The notes beneath the pieces were generated by a model. It was not told where the DNA came from. It ran no database searches and was given only the letters and a program-made list of their open reading frames with translations. From contig JAIRRD010000020.1 of NCBI GenBank assembly GCA_031256155.1, forward strand, positions 1-5,431: a stretch of 5,431 nucleotides of DNA. Reading direction: 5' to 3'. Shown one piece after another: positions 1 through 5,431 of this stretch. Position 1 is the first letter of the stretch, and each line of letters begins with the position of its first letter. This DNA is from Holophagales bacterium. GTDB lineage: Bacteria > Acidobacteriota > Holophagae > Holophagales > Holophagaceae. The position numbers and the translations under genes were made by a program.

Positions 1-1228
1 CGCCAAGAGGGTTCTCCGCACCGCCACTGGGATTGTCTAGTGAGTACTGAAAAGTTTGTAAATCTCTGGACAAGAGGTTTGCCAGATCGACCGAGCGCAT
101 TTCTCCCGAAGCCACGCGCAAGCTCCAGTGCAAAGCCTCTATGGTGACCGGATCAGGTGTCCTGAGACCCCGCATTTTTATTTGCCGTTCTGTAACCGTT
201 TCAGTTTCCAACGTGTCCAGTTTGAACTTAAATGGCATTGGGCGCGCCAAAGGATAACTCCAGCGAATTGCCCCCCCATTCATAGAAACAATCCTCACGT
301 TTACAGGCGGGATTACTTGTATCCTGCCCTGCGGCATTGCGATGAGACCCGTTGGGTTTGGGTAAACAAAGTAATCGGTTGTATTCGCATCTTTCGCCCA
401 TACGTTGCCAAAGTCAACATCCCAGCGCACCGGAGTATTTTTTAGCAGTTCCCACCGCCCATCCTTCGCGTGTTCCATACGAAAGCCAATCAGCAAAGCC
501 ATCCTGGATTCCATGTTTTTGCGCGTCCTCGGTGAAATATCAGGCGGGGGCAGTATCCGGGCGACCACGTCGCTATTACCTTGTATTGAACCGGTATCTT
601 CCAGAGAAAGACTATCCGCAAGGCCCGCCGCGCCGCCGCCAAACCCATTGATACCAAAGGGCATTGGGCGCCATCCCACAAACGGTCTGGGAAGAGCTAT
701 AAACAGTATGCCGCCAATCAAGGCCGCTATGGGAATCCAAACCGCCACATAGCGCAGTGGCGGCGAAGCCATTGTTCCTTTAAGGTTGGCGGCGTTTTCC
801 CAGTTGAGCTGAAGCAGAGCCAGAGCCGCGGTTGCAGTCCAAATCAAAGTCCAGGGCAAAAACGAAATCGAAGTGTTGGCCACCGTTGTGAGCATAAACA
901 GCAGAAAAGCGATGAAAATAATCTGGCGGCGGTGTTTCTGCTCTCTGGGCAGAGAAAGACGAATAGCGCACAGCATGAAGAGCAACAATATGACAATTGT
1001 CATCCATTCCAAGTTTGTAAATCTGCACACGATTGCGATAAAAAGGCATGCTATCTCCAACAAACGCCTCCAACGCGACAGTTTTAGGCGCACCGCTTCC
1101 ACAATGGCGGCGGCAGCCAGAGGCAATGCCATGAAAAACATTTCCCAAACGGAAAACCCCCCGCTTGCGGCGAGAGCGCCCCAAGAAGCCCAGGGAAGTA
1201 CATGGTCAAGCCATCTAACGTATCGCAT
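1..1228 (-). CDS. TgpA-like membrane transglutaminase (DUF3488 family), C-terminal part cut by window edge
   Basis: This frame is open from the ATG at 1228-1226 to the left edge, giving 409 codons and no stop. The protein begins MRYVRWLDHV. About six hydrophobic segments lie near residues 26-44, 57-69, 75-91, 103-117, 121-140 and 160-180. A soluble stretch follows, with a Gly-rich turn (GFGGGAAGLADS, about 195-206) and SLEDTGSIQGNSDVVARI at about 207-225. This layout is typical of the TgpA N-terminal domain, where six helices are followed by an extracytoplasmic region leading into a transglutaminase core. The last residues (LQTFQYSLDNP, about 390-400) resemble the sequence just before the catalytic Cys motif. 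The Cys-His-Asp residues and the usual last membrane helix would lie beyond the edge, so activity cannot be judged. An in-frame stop at 1246-1244 limits the N terminus. A GTG at 1234-1232 is the only common alternative start, and no good ribosome-binding site is seen. The family call is by pattern recognition; the substrate is unknown. Confidence 0.
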   Translation of the reverse strand, partial: MRYVRWLDHVLPWASWGALAASGGFSVWEMFFMALPLAAAAIVEAVRLKLSRWRRLLEIACLFIAIVCRFTNLEWMTIVILLLFMLCAIRLSLPREQKHRRQIIFIAFLLFMLTTVANTSISFLPWTLIWTATAALALLQLNWENAANLKGTMASPPLRYVAVWIPIAALIGGILFIALPRPFVGWRPMPFGINGFGGGAAGLADSLSLEDTGSIQGNSDVVARILPPPDISPRTRKNMESRMALLIGFRMEHAKDGRWELLKNTPVRWDVDFGNVWAKDANTTDYFVYPNPTGLIAMPQGRIQVIPPVNVRIVSMNGGAIRWSYPLARPMPFKFKLDTLETETVTERQIKMRGLRTPDPVTIEALHWSLRVASGEMRSVDLANLLSRDLQTFQYSLDNPSGGAENPLG

Positions 1229-1247
1229 ATGCACATTACAAATTTAC

Positions 1248-1281
1248 AGCGGTTTCATATCAAAATTTAAGTTGAACCGCT
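1248..1281. repeat. Interrupted inverted repeat between divergent genes
   Basis: AGCGGTT (1248-1254) is matched by its perfect reverse complement AACCGCT (1275-1281) across a 20-nt AT-rich spacer. The centre-to-centre distance is 27 bp, between two and three helical turns. The repeat lies 20 bp upstream of the transglutaminase-like start and overlaps a possible minus-strand -10 element. It could be an operator for a dimeric regulator or a stem in the 5' leader of the leftward transcript. A 7-bp match at this distance could also be chance. Confidence 0.
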
Positions 1282-1308
1282 ATATAAAAAATCCTTGCCT
1301 AAATACAA
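1279..1308 (-). promoter_or_regulatory. Possible sigma70-type promoter for the leftward transglutaminase-like gene
   Basis: Read on the minus strand, TTGTAT (1308-1303) and TATAGC (1284-1279) are separated by 18 nt and stand about 50 nt before the start codon. Each hexamer has two mismatches to consensus, so this is a weak prediction in an AT-rich region. A second pair, TTGATA (1263-1258) and TGTAAT (1240-1235) with 17-nt spacing, also exists. It would start transcription almost on the start codon, giving a leaderless mRNA. Confidence 0.
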
Positions 1309-1309
1309 T
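1304..1309 (+). promoter_or_regulatory. Possible -10 element for rpsF-rpsR
   Basis: TACAAT differs from the sigma70 -10 consensus at one position. Transcription from it would start near 1316, giving a leader of about 80 nt that begins right at the first leader hairpin. No convincing -35 lies 16-18 nt upstream, where the sequence is only TATATA-like; TTGAAC at 1272-1277 is too far away. The call rests on one hexamer and its position. Confidence 0.
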
Positions 1310-1315
1310 TTTTGA

Positions 1316-1375
1316 GAGAGACTGATTATTCGCGCCCTATCAGGGGCTCTCCTTGCTCTGACACGGTGTCAGGGC
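1316..1375 (+). promoter_or_regulatory. Structured rpsF leader: two hairpins, possible autoregulatory site
   Basis: Two stems can form in the rpsF 5' leader. In the first, GAGAG (1316-1320) pairs with CTCTC (1347-1351) and CTGAT (1322-1326) pairs with ATCAG (1339-1343). A single A on the 5' side faces GGG on the 3' side as an internal loop. In the second, GCTCTGAC (1355-1362) pairs with GTCAGGGC (1368-1375), with one G-U pair and loop ACGGT. As DNA, the core CTGACAC-G-GTGTCAG (1358-1372) is a perfect inverted repeat. In many bacteria the S6:S18 complex represses its own operon by binding a leader stem with a bulged CCG. No CCG occurs anywhere in 1310-1396, so that known motif is not present in its usual form. 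The structure is seen; the regulatory role is inferred. Confidence 0.
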
Positions 1376-1386
1376 TTTATATCCAC

Positions 1387-1393
1387 AAGGAGG
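1387..1393 (+). promoter_or_regulatory. Strong Shine-Dalgarno site of rpsF
   Basis: AAGGAGG is a full anti-Shine-Dalgarno match. It stands 3 nt before the ATG at 1397 and 6 nt before the ATG at 1400. The spacing favours the second ATG as the real start. Confidence 0.
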
Positions 1394-1399
1394 ATTATG

Positions 1400-1789
1400 A
1401 TGCGTCATTATGAGAGCATCTTTATTGCTGCTCCTACGTTGACTGAAGAACAGGCGGATGAGCTTGTCAAGTACTTCGAGGGGATCATTGCCGAGCAAGG
1501 CGGCGAATTGCTCAAAACCGATCATTGGGGTCGTAAAAAACTGGCTTACGATGTTCAGAAGTTCAGTGAAGGTTACTACACCCTGTTTGAGATGACAGCC
1601 GGTTCCAAGCTGATTGCTGAATTGGAGCGGCGTTACCGCAACCACGAAAGCGTCATCAAGTATCTTTCCGTTCGCATGGACGAGATACAACAAGCCTCAG
1701 GCCGCCAGAAAATCCGCTATGAGCGTGAGAGCAAGCGCAAGGCCGCAGCCGGAATCAAAGAGCGCACTCTTGAAGAGGTGATGGGATGA
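1400..1789 (+). CDS. rpsF: 30S ribosomal protein bS6
   Basis: This is a primary-binding partner of bS18 on the platform of the 30S subunit, contacting 16S rRNA of the central domain as an S6:S18 heterodimer. From ATG 1400 the product has 129 residues, normal for the family. It begins MRHYESIFI, the classic first beta strand. [19 protein letters not shown] follows in the middle, and then YYTLFEM and a helix with [20 protein letters not shown]. This is a full ferredoxin-like S6 fold. The tail after about residue 98 is rich in Lys, Arg and Glu, as is common for flexible S6 C termini. ATG 1397 would add one Met but lies only 3 nt from the Shine-Dalgarno site. The stop TGA overlaps the start of rpsR. 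A hairpin-rich leader lies upstream. The identification is secure. Confidence 0.
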   Translation: MRHYESIFIAAPTLTEEQADELVKYFEGIIAEQGGELLKTDHWGRKKLAYDVQKFSEGYYTLFEMTAGSKLIAELERRYRNHESVIKYLSVRMDEIQQASGRQKIRYERESKRKAAAGIKERTLEEVMG

Positions 1790-2046
1790 TGAAGAAAGGC
1801 AACGCAAAAAACAAAACCAAAAAGAAAACTTTTGGTGGACGGCGCAATAAGTTCTGCAAATTCTGCGTGGAAAAATCCACCATGATTGATTACAAGGACG
1901 TAAAAACCCTAATGGCTTTCACGCCTGAGCGCAGCAAAGTATTGCCCCGCCGCACAAGTGGTGTTTGCGCCATGCATCAGCGGATGTTGGTAGAAGCCAT
2001 CAAACGTGCAAGAAATATAGCTCTGCTTCCATTTACAACAGACTAG
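1786..2046 (+). CDS. rpsR: 30S ribosomal protein bS18, zinc-binding (C+) form
   Basis: This small 30S protein pairs with bS6 on the subunit platform. The 86-residue product has a Lys-rich N-terminal tail (residues 3-14) and then the conserved core. The core includes [23 protein letters not shown] and ends in the hallmark [13 protein letters not shown]. Cysteines at 24 and 27 (CKFC) and C61/H64 (CAMH) form a likely Cys3-His zinc site. This marks the ancestral C+ paralogue type; C- forms have lost these residues. The start codon sits in ATGATG. From ATG 1786 the gene overlaps rpsF by 4 bp (ATGA), which suggests translational coupling, and GAGGTG at 1775-1780 lies 5 nt upstream. ATG 1789 would be an alternative one codon later. 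No ssb lies between the two genes and no rplI follows, unlike many bacteria. Confidence 0.
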   Translation: MMKKGNAKNKTKKKTFGGRRNKFCKFCVEKSTMIDYKDVKTLMAFTPERSKVLPRRTSGVCAMHQRMLVEAIKRARNIALLPFTTD

Positions 2047-2109
2047 GACTTGTTATCCCTGCAAGCACCTCTGCGCGAAATGCGCCAAATAAATAATTTG
2101 ACATTCCCC

Positions 2110-2147
2110 CCTGATGCGTCCGAAGCGGGACGCTTTAAGGTTTTTTT
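2110..2147 (+). terminator. Intrinsic terminator after rpsF-rpsR
   Basis: GCGTCC (2116-2121) pairs with GGACGC (2128-2133) around the 6-nt loop GAAGCG. Outside it, after a small internal loop, CCT (2110-2112) pairs with AGG (2138-2140). Seven T residues (2141-2147) follow at once. It sits 63 bp after the rpsR stop and 25 bp before fabD, so it likely ends or attenuates the ribosomal-protein transcript. The internal loop makes it imperfect, and some read-through into fabD is possible. Confidence 0.
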
Positions 2148-2172
2148 AGCGCCACTCCAGCGAGGTTGATTT

Positions 2173-3102
2173 ATGACTAAAGTTGCATGGTTGTTTCCGG
2201 GACAAGGCTCACAGGCCGTAGGTATGGGTATTACATTCGCCCAAGCCTTTCCGGCTGCTGACAAAGTGTTGAAATCAGCCGATGAAGCCCTTGGTTTCGC
2301 GCTCTCCAAAGTCATGGCCGAAGGCCCTGAAGAAACCCTCAAACTTACAGAACACACGCAACCGGCCATTCTCACTCACAGCACTATGGTTGTGGAAGCA
2401 TGCAGCGCAAAATTGCCAAAGCCGGATTACGTAGCCGGACACAGCCTCGGCGAGTACAGCGCCTTGGTTGCGGCAGGTTCTATTGCCCACGCCGATGCTG
2501 TTCGCGCTGTCAGAGAGCGCGGACGCTCAATGCAGGAAGCAGTTCCGGTTGGCATAGGAGCTATGGCAGCGATTATAGGCATGGCTGTATCAGACGTGGA
2601 AGCCGGATGTCAGGAAGCAGCAAAAGCCACAGGCAAAATCGTTGTACCGGCTAACTATAACGGAGCAGGGCAGGTTGTAATAGCCGGTCACATTGAGGCA
2701 GTGGATGCCGCTATTGAAGTACTAAAGGCCAAAGGCGGACGCAAGATGATGAAACTGCCCGTGAGCGCCCCATTCCACAGCCCATTGATGGAACCGGCTC
2801 AAAAAGTCATGGAGCCTGTTTTGAAAGCTTTGAAATTCAAAGCCCCCGTCTGTCCCCTGATTAACAATGTTGACGCAGTCCCGGTCATAGACCCCGAAAT
2901 TATATGCCAGGGTTTGATCCGCCAGATTCCGGGCGCAGTGCGCTGGGAAGCCATAATGAAATATTTACTAAGCCAGGATGTCACCACATTCATTGAACTT
3001 GGCCCCGGAAAAGTTTTGAGCGGCATAGCCTCAAGGATGGCAAAAGAGGCGGGTATAGAAGTGAGAGCTGTATCAATAGGGAATCCGGAGGATGTTATAT
3101 AA
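2173..3102 (+). CDS. fabD: Malonyl-CoA:acyl carrier protein transacylase
   Basis: FabD moves the malonyl group from CoA to the phosphopantetheine of acyl carrier protein, supplying the extender unit for type II fatty-acid synthesis in the cytosol. The 309-residue length matches E. coli FabD. The motifs are in order: FPGQGSQ (8-14), TQPAIL with Gln63, the nucleophile elbow GHSLGEY with Ser91 (89-95), and the malonyl-carboxylate Arg116 in RERGRSMQEAVP. Catalytic His202 follows in VSAPFHSPLM, then PLINNVD (228-234) and ELGPGKVLSG (275-284). All catalytic residues expected for the family are present. GAGG at 2162-2165 stands 7 nt before the ATG and supports this start. The gene lies after a terminator and before mutS. 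The usual neighbours fabH, fabG and acpP are not seen downstream. No clear promoter is visible in the 126-bp gap upstream. The identification is secure. Confidence 0.
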   Translation: MTKVAWLFPGQGSQAVGMGITFAQAFPAADKVLKSADEALGFALSKVMAEGPEETLKLTEHTQPAILTHSTMVVEACSAKLPKPDYVAGHSLGEYSALVAAGSIAHADAVRAVRERGRSMQEAVPVGIGAMAAIIGMAVSDVEAGCQEAAKATGKIVVPANYNGAGQVVIAGHIEAVDAAIEVLKAKGGRKMMKLPVSAPFHSPLMEPAQKVMEPVLKALKFKAPVCPLINNVDAVPVIDPEIICQGLIRQIPGAVRWEAIMKYLLSQDVTTFIELGPGKVLSGIASRMAKEAGIEVRAVSIGNPEDVI

Positions 3103-3106
3103 AGCA

Positions 3107-3129
3107 GTGGGGCATTAGTTATGCTCCAC
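3107..3129 (+). other. Strong hairpin between fabD and mutS, no U-tract
   Basis: GTGGGGCAT (3107-3115) pairs with ATGCTCCAC (3121-3129) as a 9-bp stem with one G-U pair and the loop TAGTT. It starts 4 nt after the fabD stop. The following bases (AAGCAAAACGG) are not a U-tract, so it is not a typical intrinsic terminator. It may protect the fabD mRNA 3' end, act as a processing site or regulate entry into mutS. The structure is clear; its role is inferred. Confidence 0.
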
Positions 3130-3173
3130 AAGCAAAACGGCTATATATTTCTTTGTTGTTTTCGCGGAGTAGC

Positions 3174-5431
3174 ATGAGTACACCCATGATGCAGCAAGTG
3201 GCGGCTTTAAAGCGCGAAGCTGGCAACGCTATTCTTTTGACGCGAATGGGGGACTTTTACGAACTACAGGGCGATGATGCCGTAACAGCGGCACCCATAC
3301 TGGAAATTGCGCTGACCACAAGGGGTAAAGGTACAGAAGCAGAAACGCCCATGTGCGGCGTACCATATCACGCGATAGACCAGTACCTGCCAAAGCTCCT
3401 GTCCGCAGGTTTCTCCGCCGCCATAGCTGAACCAACGGCCAGGCCGGATGAAGTCAAAGGACTGCTACCAAGAGCCATAAAGCGCATAATCACACCCGGA
3501 ACCTGGCTGGACGATGACGGACGCTGGCTGGCGACGCTTCACAGAGCAGACGCGGCCTGGGGTTTGGCCCTCCTGCAGCTTGCATCGGGAAAACTGCGCG
3601 TAATACCGGGAGAAGGCGAAGACGCTCTTCAATCCGCCATAGAGCGCCTCGCCCCCCACGAAATCGTAAAGGCGGAGAGTGCGCCCGGTATTGAACTGAC
3701 AAGCGCCGCTCACGTACGTATGCCGGATTGGCGCTTCGAGCTTACAAGAGCAAAACAGCAGATACTATCCTTTTTTGGCTGGCAGCACCTGGAAGGCATA
3801 GGTTTGGATAAATATCCGGCTGCCATCTGCGCATTAGGTGTCCTGCTGGATCAAGTCGAAAACACACAGAAAGGCCGCCCCGCTCATATTCAGGGCGTAT
3901 CACTGGAACTATCCGCCGCTGGCCCCCTATTGGACGCGACAGGCGCAAAGCACCTGGAAATCACATCAAACGCGTTGGATAGCTCAAAAACAGGTTCCCT
4001 GCTGGACATACTGGACACATGCAGAACACGTATGGGCAGCCGCCTCTTGCGCCGTTGGCTGGATCAGCCACTGCGGGAAAAAACCGCACTTGAAACCAGA
4101 TGGGCGCAAGTACAGTGGTTGACCGAAGACAATCGCAGAGAACCATTACAGCGCATACTCGCCAAAATTTCAGACATTGAGCGACTATTAGGCCGCATTG
4201 CCCTTGGTCTGGCCACACCGCCAGATTTAGCCAGCATCCGTTCCGGCCTGAAACAAGCCCAGGCACTGCCCCCGACAGCGCAGGACAAATCCTGTTTTGA
4301 CGACATCAGCGCATTGGAGCTGTGGCCGGATGACACACCCCTGTGTTCAGAACTCTGCCAGGAATTGGAGCAAACCCTGGAAGAAGCCCCGCCGCCGGAT
4401 TTGGAAAGGGGCGGCATAATCCGCGCAGGCGTTGACCCCGAATTAGACGAAGTAAAACGGCTCGCCCTTGACGCCAAACAAGTGATGCTTGAGTTGGAAG
4501 AGCGTGAACGCCAGAAATCAGGCATACAGAGCCTGAAAATCAAATACAACCGCGTATTCGGCTACTATTTTGAAGTCACCAAAGCCAACCTGAAGTCAGT
4601 TCCCGTTCATTTCATCCGCAAGCAGACCACAGCCAGTGCAGAGCGATTTACCACAGAGCAATTAATGGATTTCGAGCAGCGCCTCCTGAGTGCCGAGACA
4701 GACTGCCATCGAATCGAAGAATTACATTTCAAGCGTCTGCTGAACACCGTATTGGACAGCAAAGCCGAGTTGCAAGCACTTGCCCAGAGCATCGCCAAAC
4801 TGGACACGCTCTGCGCCTTTGCCGAAAAAGCGCGACATTCAGGGTGGAGCAAGCCCGAATTATTAGACGAGCGCCTTTTGATTTTGACCAGCGCAAGGCA
4901 TCCGATACTAGAAGCCCGCCTGGGGCGCGAGTGCATACCCAACGACCTGACGCTGCTTTCCAGTACCCCCATAGCCGTTCTCACAGGCCCGAACATGGGA
5001 GGCAAGAGTACCTACCTGAGAATGGCTGCCGTTTTGGTAGTAATGGCTCAGACAGGAAGTTTTGTACCAGCGGAACTCATGCGCTTCGGCATAGTAGATC
5101 GCATATTCACACGCATAGGAGCCAGCGATTACCTCTCAAAAGGTCAGAGTACCTTCATGGTTGAAATGACAGAAACAGCCAGAATACTCAACCAGGCAAC
5201 ACCCGACAGTCTGGTCATACTGGACGAAATCGGGCGCGGCACATCCACCAGAGACGGTCTCGCACTCGCGGAAGCAATAGCCCTTTACCTGAAAGACCTC
5301 AGAGGCGGTGCCCCCAGGACACTATTCGCCACACATTACTTTGAACTCACCAAACTGGCCGGAGACCCCAAAGTTATCAATCTTCATGTAGAAGTTCAGG
5401 AGTGGGAGGATCAGCTTCATTTCCTGCACCG
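3174..5431 (+). CDS. mutS: DNA mismatch repair ATPase MutS, C-terminus cut by window edge
   Basis: MutS slides on DNA as a dimer, binds mismatches and recruits MutL. There are 752 complete codons; family members usually have about 850-880, so only the C-terminal end with helix-turn-helix and dimer contacts is missing. TPMMQQ (3-8) and the mismatch-reading motif GDFYE with Phe28 and Glu30 are present. GVPYHA (62-67) and the lever/core region follow, then the clamp sequence YNRVFGYYFEVT (458-469) and IRKQT (481-485). ATPase motifs are complete: Walker A GPNMGGKST (605-613), GQSTFMVEM (657-665), Walker B with Asp684-Glu685 followed by GRGTST, and His721 in ATHYFE. Phe-X-Glu marks the MutS1 type, not MutS2. 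Oddities are AEP (85-87) where CEQ is usual, TPPDL (348-352) where NPRDL is usual, and TSTRDG after Walker B. GGAG (3166-3169) lies only 4 nt before the ATG. Met5-Met6 and upstream TTG codons are other possible starts, but the conserved TPMMQQ right after Met1 favours 3174. Confidence 0.
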   Translation, partial: MSTPMMQQVAALKREAGNAILLTRMGDFYELQGDDAVTAAPILEIALTTRGKGTEAETPMCGVPYHAIDQYLPKLLSAGFSAAIAEPTARPDEVKGLLPRAIKRIITPGTWLDDDGRWLATLHRADAAWGLALLQLASGKLRVIPGEGEDALQSAIERLAPHEIVKAESAPGIELTSAAHVRMPDWRFELTRAKQQILSFFGWQHLEGIGLDKYPAAICALGVLLDQVENTQKGRPAHIQGVSLELSAAGPLLDATGAKHLEITSNALDSSKTGSLLDILDTCRTRMGSRLLRRWLDQPLREKTALETRWAQVQWLTEDNRREPLQRILAKISDIERLLGRIALGLATPPDLASIRSGLKQAQALPPTAQDKSCFDDISALELWPDDTPLCSELCQELEQTLEEAPPPDLERGGIIRAGVDPELDEVKRLALDAKQVMLELEERERQKSGIQSLKIKYNRVFGYYFEVTKANLKSVPVHFIRKQTTASAERFTTEQLMDFEQRLLSAETDCHRIEELHFKRLLNTVLDSKAELQALAQSIAKLDTLCAFAEKARHSGWSKPELLDERLLILTSARHPILEARLGRECIPNDLTLLSSTPIAVLTGPNMGGKSTYLRMAAVLVVMAQTGSFVPAELMRFGIVDRIFTRIGASDYLSKGQSTFMVEMTETARILNQATPDSLVILDEIGRGTSTRDGLALAEAIALYLKDLRGGAPRTLFATHYFELTKLAGDPKVINLHVEVQEWEDQLHFLH

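Noticed and set aside
128..752. Plus-strand open frames over the left region (128-445, 352-651, 405-752)
   Set aside because: They are antisense to a 409-codon minus-strand frame that encodes a recognisable membrane-protein family. The plus-strand translations show no domain, and none has a good ribosome-binding site.
780..1325. Open frames at 780-1184 (minus) and 873-1325 (plus)
   Set aside because: Both are shadow frames over the transglutaminase-like gene. Their products are Arg/His/Cys-rich and lack the ordered hydrophobic segments of the real frame.
2073..2085. Small hairpin GCGC-GAAAT-GCGC after rpsR
   Set aside because: Only 4 bp of stem and no T-run follows; the stronger terminator at 2110-2147 explains transcript ending better.
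2098..2103. Perfect TTGACA -35 hexamer upstream of fabD
   Set aside because: At 16-18 nt downstream the sequence is GC-rich (the terminator stem region) with nothing like a -10 element, so no promoter is called.
3229..5005. Minus-strand and other-frame open frames within mutS (for example 4064-4549 and 4607-5005)
   Set aside because: They lie within the mutS frame, which carries a continuous set of family motifs. The antisense products are low-complexity, Ser/Arg-rich and unrecognised.
1..5431. tRNA, rRNA, CRISPR array, insertion sequence or prophage signals
   Set aside because: No cloverleaf, no regularly spaced repeats, no transposase-like or integrase-like frame and no terminal inverted repeats with target duplications were seen by eye.

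Overview
The window is ordinary bacterial chromosome with about half G+C. It holds five protein-coding genes: one runs leftward off the left edge on the minus strand, and four run rightward on the plus strand. The N-terminal half of a TgpA-type membrane transglutaminase, the Zn-binding form of ribosomal protein S18 and a full-length MutS mismatch-repair protein all point to a free-living bacterium. A Gram-negative is more likely, because TgpA-type proteins place their catalytic domain outside the inner membrane. I could not fix the phylum. The ribosomal proteins look like those of Deltaproteobacteria, Acidobacteria or little-studied phyla, but this is an impression and not a computed result.

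Layout. Positions 1-1228 (minus strand) carry a six-helix membrane protein of the TgpA/DUF3488 family, cut by the left edge before its catalytic domain. Positions 1229-1396 are a divergent regulatory region. It contains an interrupted inverted repeat, weak candidate promoters for both directions and a structured rpsF leader with two hairpins. Positions 1400-2046 are rpsF-rpsR (bS6-bS18), overlapping by 4 bp. An intrinsic terminator follows at about 2110-2147. Positions 2173-3102 are fabD (malonyl-CoA:ACP transacylase). After a 71-bp gap with a strong hairpin and a tiny upstream ORF, mutS starts at 3174 and runs off the right edge after 752 codons.

How the genes work together. bS6 and bS18 form a heterodimer that binds the platform of the 30S subunit, which explains the tight coupling. 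FabD loads malonyl groups onto acyl carrier protein for fatty-acid synthesis, and MutS starts mismatch repair. The last two have no direct functional link; they are neighbours, possibly cotranscribed. The usual partners of the ribosomal pair (ssb, rplI) and of fabD (fabH, fabG, acpP) are absent from the window. I see no mobile element, CRISPR array, tRNA, rRNA or clear novel system. The points most worth a second look are the structured rpsF leader without the expected CCG motif, the fabD-mutS junction with its hairpin and overlapping mini-ORF, and several substitutions in otherwise conserved MutS motifs.
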